This document shows positions 16,211-25,384 of a stretch of 64,000 nucleotides of DNA, one piece after another (the stretch's first letter is position 1; each line of letters starts with the position of its first letter). The translations under genes and the position numbers were made by a program. The notes under the pieces are model-generated. The model was given only the letters and a program-made list of their open reading frames with translations. It was not told where the DNA came from and made no database searches. This stretch comes from Anaerosacchariphilus polymeriproducens (GTDB taxonomy: Bacteria > Bacillota > Clostridia > Lachnospirales > Lachnospiraceae): positions 62,001 through 126,000 of the forward strand of contig NZ_QRCT01000019.1 of the NCBI RefSeq assembly GCF_003363435.1. The letters are read 5' to 3'.

Positions 16211-17641
16211 CTATAACAATTCTTTTAATATTTGATTTACGAGACCAGGATTTGCTTTTCCTTTCATAGCTTTCATAGTCTGTCCTACCAGAAAACCAAT
16301 TGCTTTTTCTTTACCATTTTTATAGTCTTCTACAGATTGAGGATTCTCAGCGATAATCTTTTCTATTGTAGAACGAAGTTCTCCCTCGTCATTTACAGTT
16401 TTTAAACCTTTCTCTTCTACGTACTGATTGGGATCGATATTATTTCTGAAAATTTCTTCAAATACTTCTTTGGCAACTGTACTATTAATGGTACCACTCT
16501 CAGCCAATTCTATGAGTTTTGCCAAATTTTCCGGTGCAAAAGAAATATCTTCCGGTTCCATATCATTTTCCTTTAATAACCGCATTGTCTCTACCATAAG
16601 CCAATTAGAAACTTTTTTCGGTTTCTGGCAAATCGCAGAAGTCTTTTCAAAAAGATCTGCCAGTTTTTTAGAACCCGTTATAATTTGTGCATCATATTCT
16701 GGGATATCATATTCTTCTTTATAACGTTTTAATTTTTCTGTACGTAACTCCGGCTGATTTGCACGTATACGTTCTAACCATTCATCACTAATCTCTATCG
16801 GTACTAAATCCGGTTCCGGAAAATAACGATAATCTTGAGCGTCTTCTTTGGAACGCATTGCAAATGACTGCTCTTTATTGTCATCCCAGCGTCTTGTTTC
16901 CTGAATTACTTGCTTTCCTTCTTCTATCAACTCTATCTGACGTGCTCTCTCTCCTTCAATTGCCCTTGAAATTGCTTTAAAAGAGTTTAGATTTTTCATC
17001 TCCGTCCTCGTTCCATATTCTTCAGCTCCAGCTTCGCGAACGGAAAGATTAACATCCACTCTCATAGATCCTTCCTGTAATTTACAATCAGAAGCTTCTA
17101 AATACTGAACAATAAGTCTTAGTTTCTCTAAATATGCAATAACTTCTTCAGCAGAACGCATATCCGGTTCCGAAACAATTTCAATCAAAGGCACACCGGA
17201 ACGATTATAATCTACTAATGAACAATTTTCCCATTCATCATGAATTAGCTTTCCTGCATCTTCTTCCATATGAATTTCATGGATTCCAATCGATTTGGTG
17301 CCTGTAGAAGTCTCAATTTCTATTTTTCCATCCCGGCAGATCGGCAGATATAACTGTGAAATTTGATAATTTTGCGCATTATCGGGATAGAAATAATTTT
17401 TTCTATCGAACTTACAATATTGAGTAATTTTACAATTGGTAGCAAGTCCCACTGCGATTGCATATTCTACTACCTGTTTATTAAGAACAGGCAAAGAACC
17501 TGGCATACCAGTACATACCGGACAAGTATGCGAATTGGGAGCTCCCCCAAATTCGGTACTGCAGGAGCAGAAAATTTTCGTTTTGGTCGCTAATTCGACA
17601 TGGACCTCAAGCCCAATGACTGTTTCATATTGTTTTGCCAT
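16211..17641 (-). CDS. gatB: Aspartyl/glutamyl-tRNA(Asn/Gln) amidotransferase subunit B
   Basis: 476 residues, the normal length. The catalytic cradle begins ETVIGLEVHVELATKTKIFC and carries the zinc cysteines HTCPVCTGMPGSLPVLN; the tail domain ends GQTMKAMKGKANPGLVNQIL, the YqeY/GatB tRNA-contact fold. GatB phosphorylates the mischarged Asp or Glu on tRNA and receives ammonia from GatA. It is last in the operon, 2 bases after gatA, and is followed by a terminator. Confidence 0.97.
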   Translation of the reverse strand: MAKQYETVIGLEVHVELATKTKIFCSCSTEFGGAPNSHTCPVCTGMPGSLPVLNKQVVEYAIAVGLATNCKITQYCKFDRKNYFYPDNAQNYQISQLYLPICRDGKIEIETSTGTKSIGIHEIHMEEDAGKLIHDEWENCSLVDYNRSGVPLIEIVSEPDMRSAEEVIAYLEKLRLIVQYLEASDCKLQEGSMRVDVNLSVREAGAEEYGTRTEMKNLNSFKAISRAIEGERARQIELIEEGKQVIQETRRWDDNKEQSFAMRSKEDAQDYRYFPEPDLVPIEISDEWLERIRANQPELRTEKLKRYKEEYDIPEYDAQIITGSKKLADLFEKTSAICQKPKKVSNWLMVETMRLLKENDMEPEDISFAPENLAKLIELAESGTINSTVAKEVFEEIFRNNIDPNQYVEEKGLKTVNDEGELRSTIEKIIAENPQSVEDYKNGKEKAIGFLVGQTMKAMKGKANPGLVNQILKELL

Positions 17642-17643
17642 TT

Positions 17644-19113
17644 CTACACCTCCTCACTATGTTGATCCCATTCAATTTTTCCTCTAGCTTTTTCATACGT
17701 ATAAGCTGCTTGAATGATTTTCTTTTCCTGATAACAATTGCCTGTCAGCTGAAGCCCGATAGGCAGACCTTTTTCATCCTTTCCACAAGGAAGGGTAATT
17801 CCCGGAAGACCAGCTAAATTAGCAGAAATAGTATAAATATCACTGAGATACATTTTCATCGGATCATTTAAAGATGAGCCAAGCTTTGGAGCTGTAGTTG
17901 GTGCTACAGGTCCCAAAATCACATCATATTTTTCAAATGCTGTATCAAATGCTTTTTTAATTAAAGCTTTCGTCCTAAGTGCCTTTAAATAATAAGCATC
18001 ATAATATCCTGAACTCAGTACGAATGATCCTAGCATGATTCTGCTTTTCACTTCTTTTCCAAATCCTTCAGAACGAGTCTTTTTATACATGTCATGAAGT
18101 CCATCAAATTCATTTGTGCGGTAACCATATTTAATGCCGTCAAATCTTTCCAAATTTGAACTGACTTCTGCCGCTGCTATCGTATAGTAAGTTGGAATGG
18201 CATACTCAACTAATCCTAAATCAAACTCCTCTACAATTGCTCCCTTATCTTTCAAGACTTTAGCTGCATTTAATATGGCTTCTTTTACTTGCGGAGCCAG
18301 CCCCTTCATGAAATAATCTTGAGGAATTCCTATTTTCATACCTGTTACATCATTCACCAAAGCTTTCGTAAAGTCTGTATCCTCTCTTTTTATGGACGTA
18401 GAATCTTTTTCATCATGAGATGCTATCACTTCTAATATAGTCGCACAATCTGTCACATCCTTTGCCAATGGTCCTATCTGGTCTAAAGAAGATGCATACG
18501 CAATTAATCCATAACGTGATACTGTGCCATAAGTCGGCTTCATTCCTACTACTCCGCAATAAGATGCCGGCTGACGTATGGAGCCACCTGTATCTGATCC
18601 TAAAGCGAAGAAACACTCTTCTGCTGCCACAGCAGCCGCTGAGCCTCCTGAAGACCCTCCAGGTACATGTTCCGGATTTCTTGGATTTTTGGTTACTCCA
18701 TAAGCCGAGGTTTCTGTTGTACTTCCCATTGCAAATTCATCCATATTGGTCTTTCCTATAATAATAGCTCCTGCTTCTTCCAATTTAATAACTGCTTCAC
18801 TCGAATAAGTAGGAATGAAATTACTTAAAATTTTGGAACTGCAAGTAGTAAGCATATCCTTAATACACATATTATCTTTAATTGCAACCGGAACCCCTGC
18901 CAGAGGTCCCGTCAAATTACCGGAATCTATTTGCTCCTGCACCTGTTTCGCTCTTTCTATTGCTCTATTTTTTGCTATCGTAACATAGCATTTATACAAT
19001 TCTTCCTTCGCTTCTATTTGTGAAATTACTTCTTCTACTGCTTGAAGAACGGTAACTTCTTTTGCCTTAATTTTAGCTGCCAGTTCGACAGCGGTCAAAC
19101 TCAAAATACTCAT
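17644..19113 (-). CDS. gatA: Aspartyl/glutamyl-tRNA(Asn/Gln) amidotransferase subunit A
   Basis: 489 residues with the amidase signature: the catalytic Lys in VAIKDNMCIKD, and the Ser-cis-Ser pair in GGSSGGSAAAVAAEE and GSDTGGSIRQPASYCG. GatA releases ammonia from glutamine or asparagine and sends it through a channel to GatB. It starts at an ATG behind AGGAGGACGTA and follows gatC by 10 bases. Its presence means the organism builds Asn-tRNA or Gln-tRNA indirectly. Confidence 0.97.
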   Translation of the reverse strand: MSILSLTAVELAAKIKAKEVTVLQAVEEVISQIEAKEELYKCYVTIAKNRAIERAKQVQEQIDSGNLTGPLAGVPVAIKDNMCIKDMLTTCSSKILSNFIPTYSSEAVIKLEEAGAIIIGKTNMDEFAMGSTTETSAYGVTKNPRNPEHVPGGSSGGSAAAVAAEECFFALGSDTGGSIRQPASYCGVVGMKPTYGTVSRYGLIAYASSLDQIGPLAKDVTDCATILEVIASHDEKDSTSIKREDTDFTKALVNDVTGMKIGIPQDYFMKGLAPQVKEAILNAAKVLKDKGAIVEEFDLGLVEYAIPTYYTIAAAEVSSNLERFDGIKYGYRTNEFDGLHDMYKKTRSEGFGKEVKSRIMLGSFVLSSGYYDAYYLKALRTKALIKKAFDTAFEKYDVILGPVAPTTAPKLGSSLNDPMKMYLSDIYTISANLAGLPGITLPCGKDEKGLPIGLQLTGNCYQEKKIIQAAYTYEKARGKIEWDQHSEEV

Positions 19114-19123
19114 TACGTCCTCC

Positions 19124-19417
19124 TTACTCTACTGTACGTGGTACTTTAAACATACCATCTTTGACTCCCGGTGCATTTTTCAAAATATCTTCTCTTTGAT
19201 CTTCATTTTTGATAACATCTTCTCTAAATACATTATTGATTGGAAATACATGACTCATAGGTTCTACTCCTGTAGTATCCAATTCATTCAATTTGTCAAA
19301 ATAATCAAGCATATTTCCTATTTCTTTCTTAGCCTGTTTTTTTTCCTTGTCAGTAAGTTTTAGTTTAGACAAGATACTGACATATTCTATTGTTTCATCA
19401 CTGATTTTATTTGCCAT
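19124..19417 (-). CDS. gatC: Aspartyl/glutamyl-tRNA(Asn/Gln) amidotransferase subunit C
   Basis: 97 residues; [20 protein letters not shown] is the typical N-terminus and [19 protein letters not shown] is the conserved centre. GatC wraps around the GatA-GatB interface and stabilises the complex. It lies 15 bases after aspS. Confidence 0.95.
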   Translation of the reverse strand: MANKISDETIEYVSILSKLKLTDKEKKQAKKEIGNMLDYFDKLNELDTTGVEPMSHVFPINNVFREDVIKNEDQREDILKNAPGVKDGMFKVPRTVE

Positions 19418-19432
19418 TTCGTCACCTTCCTC

Positions 19433-20761
19433 TTATGGTTCTAATCGATTCAAATCTCTTGGAAATAAAGTAGTCTCTCTTACATTTTCTTCATCTAAGA
19501 GTTTCATGGTCAAACGTTCTAATCCAATACCTAATCCACCATGTGGCGGCATTCCATGCTTGAACGCCATCAAATAATGTTCCATACCTTCTGTTTCCAT
19601 ACCACGTGCCTTAATTTTATCTAATAACATTTGATAATCATGAATACGCTGCCCTCCTGTAGTTATTTCCATTCCTTTAAACAATAAATCAAAACTTAAT
19701 GTAAATGTTGTATCTTCAGGATCATCCAGCGCATAAAAAGGACGCTTTTTGGACGGATAGTGGGTTACGAATACAAAATCAGCATCCATTTCTTCTTTAA
19801 AATAACGACTGATTAAAATTTCTTCTTCCGGCTCTAAATCATATGGATTACGAATCGGTCTGTCATATTTTTCTGATACCAACTCTTTTGCTTTATCGAA
19901 TCGTACACACGGAATTTCATCTGTTTTTGGAAGATTTAATCCTAAAATCTTAGCTTCTTTTTCATAATTCTCTTCAATTAACTTCATAATTCTTTGAAGG
20001 CATCCGGTTTCCATCTCCATGATATCTTCAAAACTTTCTATATAACCCATCTCAAAATCCAGAGATGTATATTCATTCAAATGACGCTTTGTATTATGCT
20101 TCTCTGCCCTAAATACCGGTGCTGCTTCAAATACTCTGTCAAATACACCTACCATCATCTGTTTATAGAATTGAGGGCTTTGTGCCAAGACAGCAGGTTT
20201 ATGAAAATAATCTAGTTTAAAAATATTGGCTCCGCCCTCTGCACCTTTTGCACCGATTTTTGGTGTATGGATTTCTGTGAAGCCCTGTTCGAATAAAAAA
20301 TCTCGAAACCCTCTTACTACGGCTTCTTGTATTTTAAATTTTGCCCTCTCTTTAATATTTCTAAGAGCTATGGGGCGTAAATTCAAATTTGTTTCTAACG
20401 ATGTATTCATCTTCCATTTTGCAATAGGAATCGGCATAGTTTCTGCCGGTTCTGATAAAATCGTGATCGTTTTTAGTAAAATTTCAATTCCATTCGGAGC
20501 TTTTTCTGATTTTGCAACAACACCCATAACTTCAACAGTAGAAGCTTCTTTCAGGTTTCGTAATTCAAATTGAGTTTCCCCTTCTTCAAATACACATTGT
20601 AACAAGCCTTCCCTTTTACGCAGGACTACAAAAGCAATATTTCCCATATCACGAATTGTATGCACGGCTCCGTTAACTTTTACCTGAGCACCTTCCATTC
20701 CATTGATCAATTCACTTAGTTCTTTGTTTTCTTTTGGCTTAACACCTGTCATAAATTCCAT
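19433..20761 (-). CDS. aspS: Aspartate-tRNA ligase, archaeal type, probably non-discriminating
   Basis: 442 residues, from the ATG at 20761 that follows the T-box terminator; the frame further upstream is only a translation of the leader. It has an N-terminal OB fold, then class II motif 2 (FRAEKHNTKRHLNEYTSL) and motif 3 (GLGIGLERLTMKLL). The short form without the bacterial GAD insertion is the archaeal/eukaryal type. In Clostridia such an enzyme charges both tRNA(Asp) and tRNA(Asn), and GatCAB turns the product into Asn-tRNA. The operon order aspS-gatC-gatA-gatB fits that job exactly. Confidence 0.9.
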   Translation of the reverse strand: MEFMTGVKPKENKELSELINGMEGAQVKVNGAVHTIRDMGNIAFVVLRKREGLLQCVFEEGETQFELRNLKEASTVEVMGVVAKSEKAPNGIEILLKTITILSEPAETMPIPIAKWKMNTSLETNLNLRPIALRNIKERAKFKIQEAVVRGFRDFLFEQGFTEIHTPKIGAKGAEGGANIFKLDYFHKPAVLAQSPQFYKQMMVGVFDRVFEAAPVFRAEKHNTKRHLNEYTSLDFEMGYIESFEDIMEMETGCLQRIMKLIEENYEKEAKILGLNLPKTDEIPCVRFDKAKELVSEKYDRPIRNPYDLEPEEEILISRYFKEEMDADFVFVTHYPSKKRPFYALDDPEDTTFTLSFDLLFKGMEITTGGQRIHDYQMLLDKIKARGMETEGMEHYLMAFKHGMPPHGGLGIGLERLTMKLLDEENVRETTLFPRDLNRLEP

Positions 20762-20812
20762 AATGACACCATTCCTTTTCAAATATTTGCTTCCAAGGAG
20801 GTATTTAAAACT

Positions 20813-21068
20813 AAAAAAACCGTCCCTGGAATACATGACATATTCCGGGACGGGACTATACTTTTCCCGCGGTACCACCCGCATTGAGAAATAAATCTAT
20901 TTCTCCACTCTAAGTACTTAACGCGTACAACGTACTGACCTACTCTAAATTTTTCAACCAGTCTGCTCCAGAGTGTTCCCTTATACTAATTCCTCATGAA
21001 GACGCTCTCAGTCGGTGACGTCTTCTTCCTGTCAAGTTCCATAATACAGAGTCTCTTTCCTCGCATTT
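20813..21068 (-). promoter_or_regulatory. T-box leader of the aspS-gatCAB operon
   Basis: The minus strand carries the T-box GGGTGGTACCGCGGG (20867-20881), which pairs with the free CCA end of uncharged tRNA. It is followed by a strong hairpin (20820-20853) with seven T as terminator. About 180 bases of stem I sequence lie upstream, with a -10-like TACAAT at 21072-21077. An AAC triplet in AAGGGAACACT is a candidate specifier, which would mean tRNA(Asn); the stem I fold was not computed. A tRNA(Asn) T-box on this operon type is known from Clostridium acetobutylicum. Confidence 0.92.
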
Positions 21069-21182
21069 ACTATTGTATCCTAACACAATTATTTTTAAAT
21101 TACAATAAAAAATTAATTTACTTTTGTTTTTAACAAATTTTACTATATTTTTTTCCTCATTTTAAAAATCTATCTACCCTCA

Positions 21183-22538
21183 TTAACATCCCGGATTTTC
21201 TAATGCAATAATTTTATCCGTATACTTTTGTATAAAATATTCCTGGTTTTGTGAAATTAACAAAAGAGTTTTTATAAATTTATCTATTTCTTCGTAAGTA
21301 TTATACAATCCAAGACTAACTCTGACCATGCCAGGAAGTTTTACATTTTTATGATTAAAATAATATTCCATATCACTTTCAGAAAGCCCCAAAAGTCGTT
21401 CACAATAAGGGTGTGCACAGAAAAATCCATTTCTAACAGCAATACCAGATTCATTTGCAAGAATAGTTGCCATTAATTGGTGAGAGATATTAACCATATT
21501 AAAAGGAACAATACTAACCGTATCTTCTTTACTGGTATCACTATAAAAACATATCCCTGGAATATGACTCATTTTTTCTACCATGTAGTCATATAAAGCC
21601 TTTTCATAGCTAAATATTTCATTCATTCCTATAGAAATAAGAGTCTGTATAGCTGAACTTAATGCTGCTACCCCCATAACATTTGGTGTTCCTGCTTCGT
21701 CTTTTAGCGGAGGATCAGACCACTGTATCTTGCCGTGTGTATATAAACGAAATGTACCTCCTCCAAGTATAAGTGCTTCACTTTTTTTGAACACTGTTTT
21801 GGGACCAATGAGTACACCAATTCCAAAAGGTGCATACATTTTATGTGCTGAAAAAACTAAAAAATCAATATGCTCAGGGGTATTGAAAGGCATCATATCG
21901 ACAGGAATATGAGGAACCATCTGGGCTCCGTCAACCATGATCTTAGCACCATATTTATGTGTAATGGATGCTATTTCATGTATCGGATTTATATAACCTG
22001 TAACATTAGCAGTTCCAGTGATAGTGACCAGTTTTACACTACCTTTGTATTTTATCAATTTATTTTCTAAGTCATTTAGAGATAAGCGTCCCAAAGAGTC
22101 AATTTCTATATAATCCAAAAGAAATTTACCTCTCCAAGGCAAATCATTAGAAGCATGTTCCATCCAACTTGACAGAACTACATTTTGATGTTCGGTTTGC
22201 TGGGATAAAACATAAGAAAGTAGATTTATGGACTCCGTGGTATTTTTTGTAAATATAACTACATCTTTATCCTTATCGGCATGAACAAAATCCTGAACCA
22301 GATATCTTGCATTATCATAAACTTTTGATGATAATTCAGATTTATATCCTGCGCCTCTATGTATTGATGAGTACCACGGCGCAAAATTATTTATATCGTT
22401 GAGTACTGAACAAAATGGAGGTGTAGTTGCTGCATTATCAAAATCAATGGAATGTACATACTCTCCATTAACTATAGGAACTTCTACTTTTTCACCTACA
22501 ACAATATTATTTCCTATATTATTATTAATTGATCGCAT
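21183..22538 (-). CDS. Cysteine desulfurase-like PLP enzyme (aminotransferase class V)
   Basis: 451 residues. The fold is class V: HSIDFDNAATTPPFCSVLND at the start, TKNTTESINLL for the phosphate, IMVDGAQMVPHIPVD, and the PLP lysine in FSAHKMYAPFGIGVLIG. The cysteine in AVRNGFFCAHPYC matches the catalytic cysteine of SufS/CsdA-type desulfurases. The enzyme would release sulfur from cysteine as a persulfide. No suf or isc genes lie beside it, so its acceptor is unknown. The start codon has only a weak ribosome site (AAGAGAAAAATTAA). Confidence 0.8.
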   Translation of the reverse strand: MRSINNNIGNNIVVGEKVEVPIVNGEYVHSIDFDNAATTPPFCSVLNDINNFAPWYSSIHRGAGYKSELSSKVYDNARYLVQDFVHADKDKDVVIFTKNTTESINLLSYVLSQQTEHQNVVLSSWMEHASNDLPWRGKFLLDYIEIDSLGRLSLNDLENKLIKYKGSVKLVTITGTANVTGYINPIHEIASITHKYGAKIMVDGAQMVPHIPVDMMPFNTPEHIDFLVFSAHKMYAPFGIGVLIGPKTVFKKSEALILGGGTFRLYTHGKIQWSDPPLKDEAGTPNVMGVAALSSAIQTLISIGMNEIFSYEKALYDYMVEKMSHIPGICFYSDTSKEDTVSIVPFNMVNISHQLMATILANESGIAVRNGFFCAHPYCERLLGLSESDMEYYFNHKNVKLPGMVRVSLGLYNTYEEIDKFIKTLLLISQNQEYFIQKYTDKIIALENPGC

Positions 22539-22611
22539 TTAATTTTTCTCTTACTTTTATTTTTGACTAGTATATGTTATTTTAAAAAATACATGACTAA
22601 AATTCTATTAT

Positions 22612-22651
22612 GAAAAACCGCCCCTAGAATATTTTTCATATTCTGGGACGG
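22612..22651 (-). terminator. Terminator of dapL
   Basis: On the minus strand CCGTCCCAGAATATG pairs with ATATTCTAGGGGCGG and is followed by TTTTTC. The hairpin copies 27 of 34 bases of the aspS leader terminator. Confidence 0.85.
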
Positions 22652-22658
22652 CATATTA

Positions 22659-23873
22659 TTATAAAGCTTTAATTCGATTCATTGCTTCTACAGTATTCTC
22701 ATAACTTCCAAATGCAGTAAGTCTGAAATAACCTTCTCCACTTGGCCCAAATCCTGATCCAGGAGTTCCTACAACATTTGCATTCTCTAATAAATAATCA
22801 AAGAAATCCCATGATTTCATTTTATTTGGTGTCTGCAACCAGATATATGGCGCATTGACACCACCTGATACTGTATAACCTGCAGATTTCAAACCATCAT
22901 AAACTAATTTAGCATTATTCATATAATAAGCTACCTGCTCTTTTAACTGTGCTTTTCCAGCTTCTGAATAAACTGCTGTTCCCGCTTTTTGAACAATATA
23001 AGGTGCTCCATTATATTTGGTTCCATGACGTCTTGCCCAAAGTGAATGTAAAGAAACATCACCAGCTTTTAATTCTTTGGGAATAACAGTGAATCCCAGA
23101 CGAACACCAGTAAATCCTGCATTTTTGGAAAAACTTCTGAGTTCAATGGCACATGTTCTTGCTCCATCACATTCATAAATAGAATGTGGTACATCCTCCT
23201 CGGAGATATACGCTTCATATGCAGCATCATATATAATGACAGCTCCAACTTTATTCGCATAATCTACCCATTCTTGTAACTGCGCTTTATTCACGGTAGC
23301 ACCAGTAGGATTGTTCGGAAAACAAAGATAGATGATATCCGGTGTTTCTTTTGGCAGTTGAGGTGCAAAATTATTTTCTGCCGTACATGGCATATAAATT
23401 ACATTGCTCCACACTTCTGATTTAGTATCATAAATTCCGGTTCTTCCTGCCATTACATTACTGTCTACATATACCGGATAAACTGGATCACAAACAGCTA
23501 TCTTATTTTCCTGGCTGAAAATTTCCTGAATATTACCGGAATCACATTTGGCACCATCTGAAACAAAAATTTCATCTGCGGAAATATCACATCCATGATC
23601 TTTGTAATCATTTTGAGCAATTGTAGTACGTAAGAATTCATAGCCCAAATCAGGTGCATATCCTTTAAACGTCTCCGCATTACTCATATCATCAACTGCA
23701 CCATGTAATGTTTCAATTATTGCCGGTGCCAATGGCTGGGTTACATCTCCTATTCCCAGACTAATAATCTTTTTCTCTGGATTTTGCTCCTTAAATGCAG
23801 TGACCTTTTTGCCAATTGTAGAAAACAAATAACTTCCCGGCAATTTTAAAAAATTTTCATTAATTTTAAACAT
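22659..23873 (-). CDS. dapL: LL-diaminopimelate aminotransferase
   Basis: 404 residues. The N-terminus FKINENFLKLPGSYLFSTIG and IISLGIGDVTQPLAPAI are diagnostic for DapL, and the PLP lysine is in SFSKNAGFTGVRLG. The enzyme converts tetrahydrodipicolinate to LL-diaminopimelate in one step with glutamate, which bypasses the acylated intermediates. It starts behind AGGAGGAACAC, 21 bases after dapF, and ends at a terminator. With dapA, dapB and dapF in this window, most of the lysine/peptidoglycan branch is present. Confidence 0.95.
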   Translation of the reverse strand: MFKINENFLKLPGSYLFSTIGKKVTAFKEQNPEKKIISLGIGDVTQPLAPAIIETLHGAVDDMSNAETFKGYAPDLGYEFLRTTIAQNDYKDHGCDISADEIFVSDGAKCDSGNIQEIFSQENKIAVCDPVYPVYVDSNVMAGRTGIYDTKSEVWSNVIYMPCTAENNFAPQLPKETPDIIYLCFPNNPTGATVNKAQLQEWVDYANKVGAVIIYDAAYEAYISEEDVPHSIYECDGARTCAIELRSFSKNAGFTGVRLGFTVIPKELKAGDVSLHSLWARRHGTKYNGAPYIVQKAGTAVYSEAGKAQLKEQVAYYMNNAKLVYDGLKSAGYTVSGGVNAPYIWLQTPNKMKSWDFFDYLLENANVVGTPGSGFGPSGEGYFRLTAFGSYENTVEAMNRIKAL

Positions 23874-23894
23874 GTGTTCCTCCTAGTTTTAATA

Positions 23895-24728
23895 TTATAT
23901 TTGAATTTCACCATCAAATACAATGGTTGCGGGTCCTGTCATATAAATCAGGTTCTCTTTTTTATCCCATTGTATTTGCAAATCCCCGCCTAGTAAATGA
24001 ACTGTTACTTCATCATTCGTATAACCATTTAAAATACAAGCTACAACTGTCGCACAGGCTCCGGTTCCGCATGCAAGCGTTTCACCTGAACCTCTTTCCC
24101 ATACTCTCATTTCAACTGTCTCTTTATCAATCACTCGAACAAATTCAGTATTGATTCTGTTCGGAAATCTTTCATGATTTTCAAACTTAGGTCCAATTTT
24201 TTCCAAATCTAGATCTTTTATATCATTTACAAAAATAACTGCATGTGGGTTTCCCATTGAAACACAAGTCATATGATATGTTATCCCTTCGACATCAATA
24301 GGTTCGTTCATTACTTTTTGATTCTGTGATTTAACAGGTATTTTATCTGCAGCCAATTCAGGCGATCCCATGTTGACTTTAACAGATTCTACTTTCTCAT
24401 CTTTTACATTGAGCTCCAGATATTTAATTCCTCCCAGAGTCTCAACACTTATTTCTGTTTTTTCTGTTAATTTATAATCATATACATATTTAGCTACACA
24501 TCGAATCCCGTTTCCACACATTTCACCTCTGGAACCATCTGCATTATACATAATCATTTCAAAATCTGCAACCTTTGATGGATGAATTAAAATAAGTCCA
24601 TCGGAACCAACTCCAAAATGTCTGTCGCTGATAAACCTAGCCAACTCTTCCGGGTTTTCAATTGTTTCTTCAAAACAGTTCACATATACATAATCATTTC
24701 CAAGTCCATGCATTTTTGTAAATTTCAT
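23895..24728 (-). CDS. dapF: Diaminopimelate epimerase
   Basis: 277 residues from the ATG at 24728, which follows GGAGAAAAAT; an ATG four codons upstream lies too close to this site. Both catalytic cysteines are visible: [12 protein letters not shown] and [12 protein letters not shown]. The enzyme turns LL-DAP into meso-DAP by acid-base racemisation. It follows the ANTAR gene by 21 bases and precedes dapL, so it belongs to the glnA-linked transcript. Confidence 0.95.
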   Translation of the reverse strand: MKFTKMHGLGNDYVYVNCFEETIENPEELARFISDRHFGVGSDGLILIHPSKVADFEMIMYNADGSRGEMCGNGIRCVAKYVYDYKLTEKTEISVETLGGIKYLELNVKDEKVESVKVNMGSPELAADKIPVKSQNQKVMNEPIDVEGITYHMTCVSMGNPHAVIFVNDIKDLDLEKIGPKFENHERFPNRINTEFVRVIDKETVEMRVWERGSGETLACGTGACATVVACILNGYTNDEVTVHLLGGDLQIQWDKKENLIYMTGPATIVFDGEIQI

Positions 24729-24749
24729 ATTTTTCTCCATTCTATTATC

Positions 24750-25298
24750 TTAGCTACGCATTAGGCTTAATACCATCTGAGCCGTTTCGATCAAATTCAC
24801 TCCATTGTCCATACTAGACTTTTGTATATAACGATGGGCTTCTTCTTCTGTCATATTATTTCGTTCCATTAAAAGCACTTTTGCCTCCCAAAGAATTTCC
24901 TTATCCTTTTCATTTCTTGCTTTAGGCTTAGAACGAAGTTTTTTCTTGCGACGCTCAATATTATACTCCATCATTTCTACGGTACTCACCAAATCATGTA
25001 CCTGAATCGGCATAGTCAGAGACATAATATTCGTTCCTAAACATTCATTCAGTAAATGTTTGGAAGCAACCAGTAACATTTCAAAATTTCCGGGAAGATA
25101 ATCTCGTAATTCTGAATATAGCATATCTGAATATCGGTATCCACATACCAAAATACCATCATCCAGACTATCAGCACTTTGAATTGCCTGGGCACCCGTT
25201 GTACACACAGCCGCAACCGAAAAACCACTTCGAACTAAAATATTCTTTATATTCTTGGCATTTTCTAATTTAGAAAACAGCACTACAATATTTGCCAT
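24750..25298 (-). CDS. ANTAR-domain RNA-binding antiterminator with a receiver lacking the acceptor Asp
   Basis: 182 residues, ATG behind CAGGAGGTGTATAC. Residues ~1-115 have the receiver fold (NIVVLFSKLENAKNIKNIL), but the usual phospho-acceptor Asp is replaced (DGILVCGYRYSD), so it probably is not phosphorylated normally. Residues ~125-180 form the ANTAR three-helix domain (EAKVLLMERNNMTEEEAHRY, IETAQMVLSLM). ANTAR proteins bind RNA hairpins and prevent termination. The gene sits 86 bases after glnA on the same strand. glnA has a leader with a terminator, a natural target. Confidence 0.88.
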   Translation of the reverse strand: MANIVVLFSKLENAKNIKNILVRSGFSVAAVCTTGAQAIQSADSLDDGILVCGYRYSDMLYSELRDYLPGNFEMLLVASKHLLNECLGTNIMSLTMPIQVHDLVSTVEMMEYNIERRKKKLRSKPKARNEKDKEILWEAKVLLMERNNMTEEEAHRYIQKSSMDNGVNLIETAQMVLSLMRS

Positions 25299-25384
25299 GT
25301 ATACACCTCCTGTTACTCTCTTACATTCCTGTTGTAACTGAAAGAGATCTTTTTAACTCCTAGGTTTTCTCCCCCGTGTATACA

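Noticed and set aside
20762-20884. N-terminal extension of AspRS
   Set aside because: The residues come from the T-box leader and terminator; the true start is at 20761.
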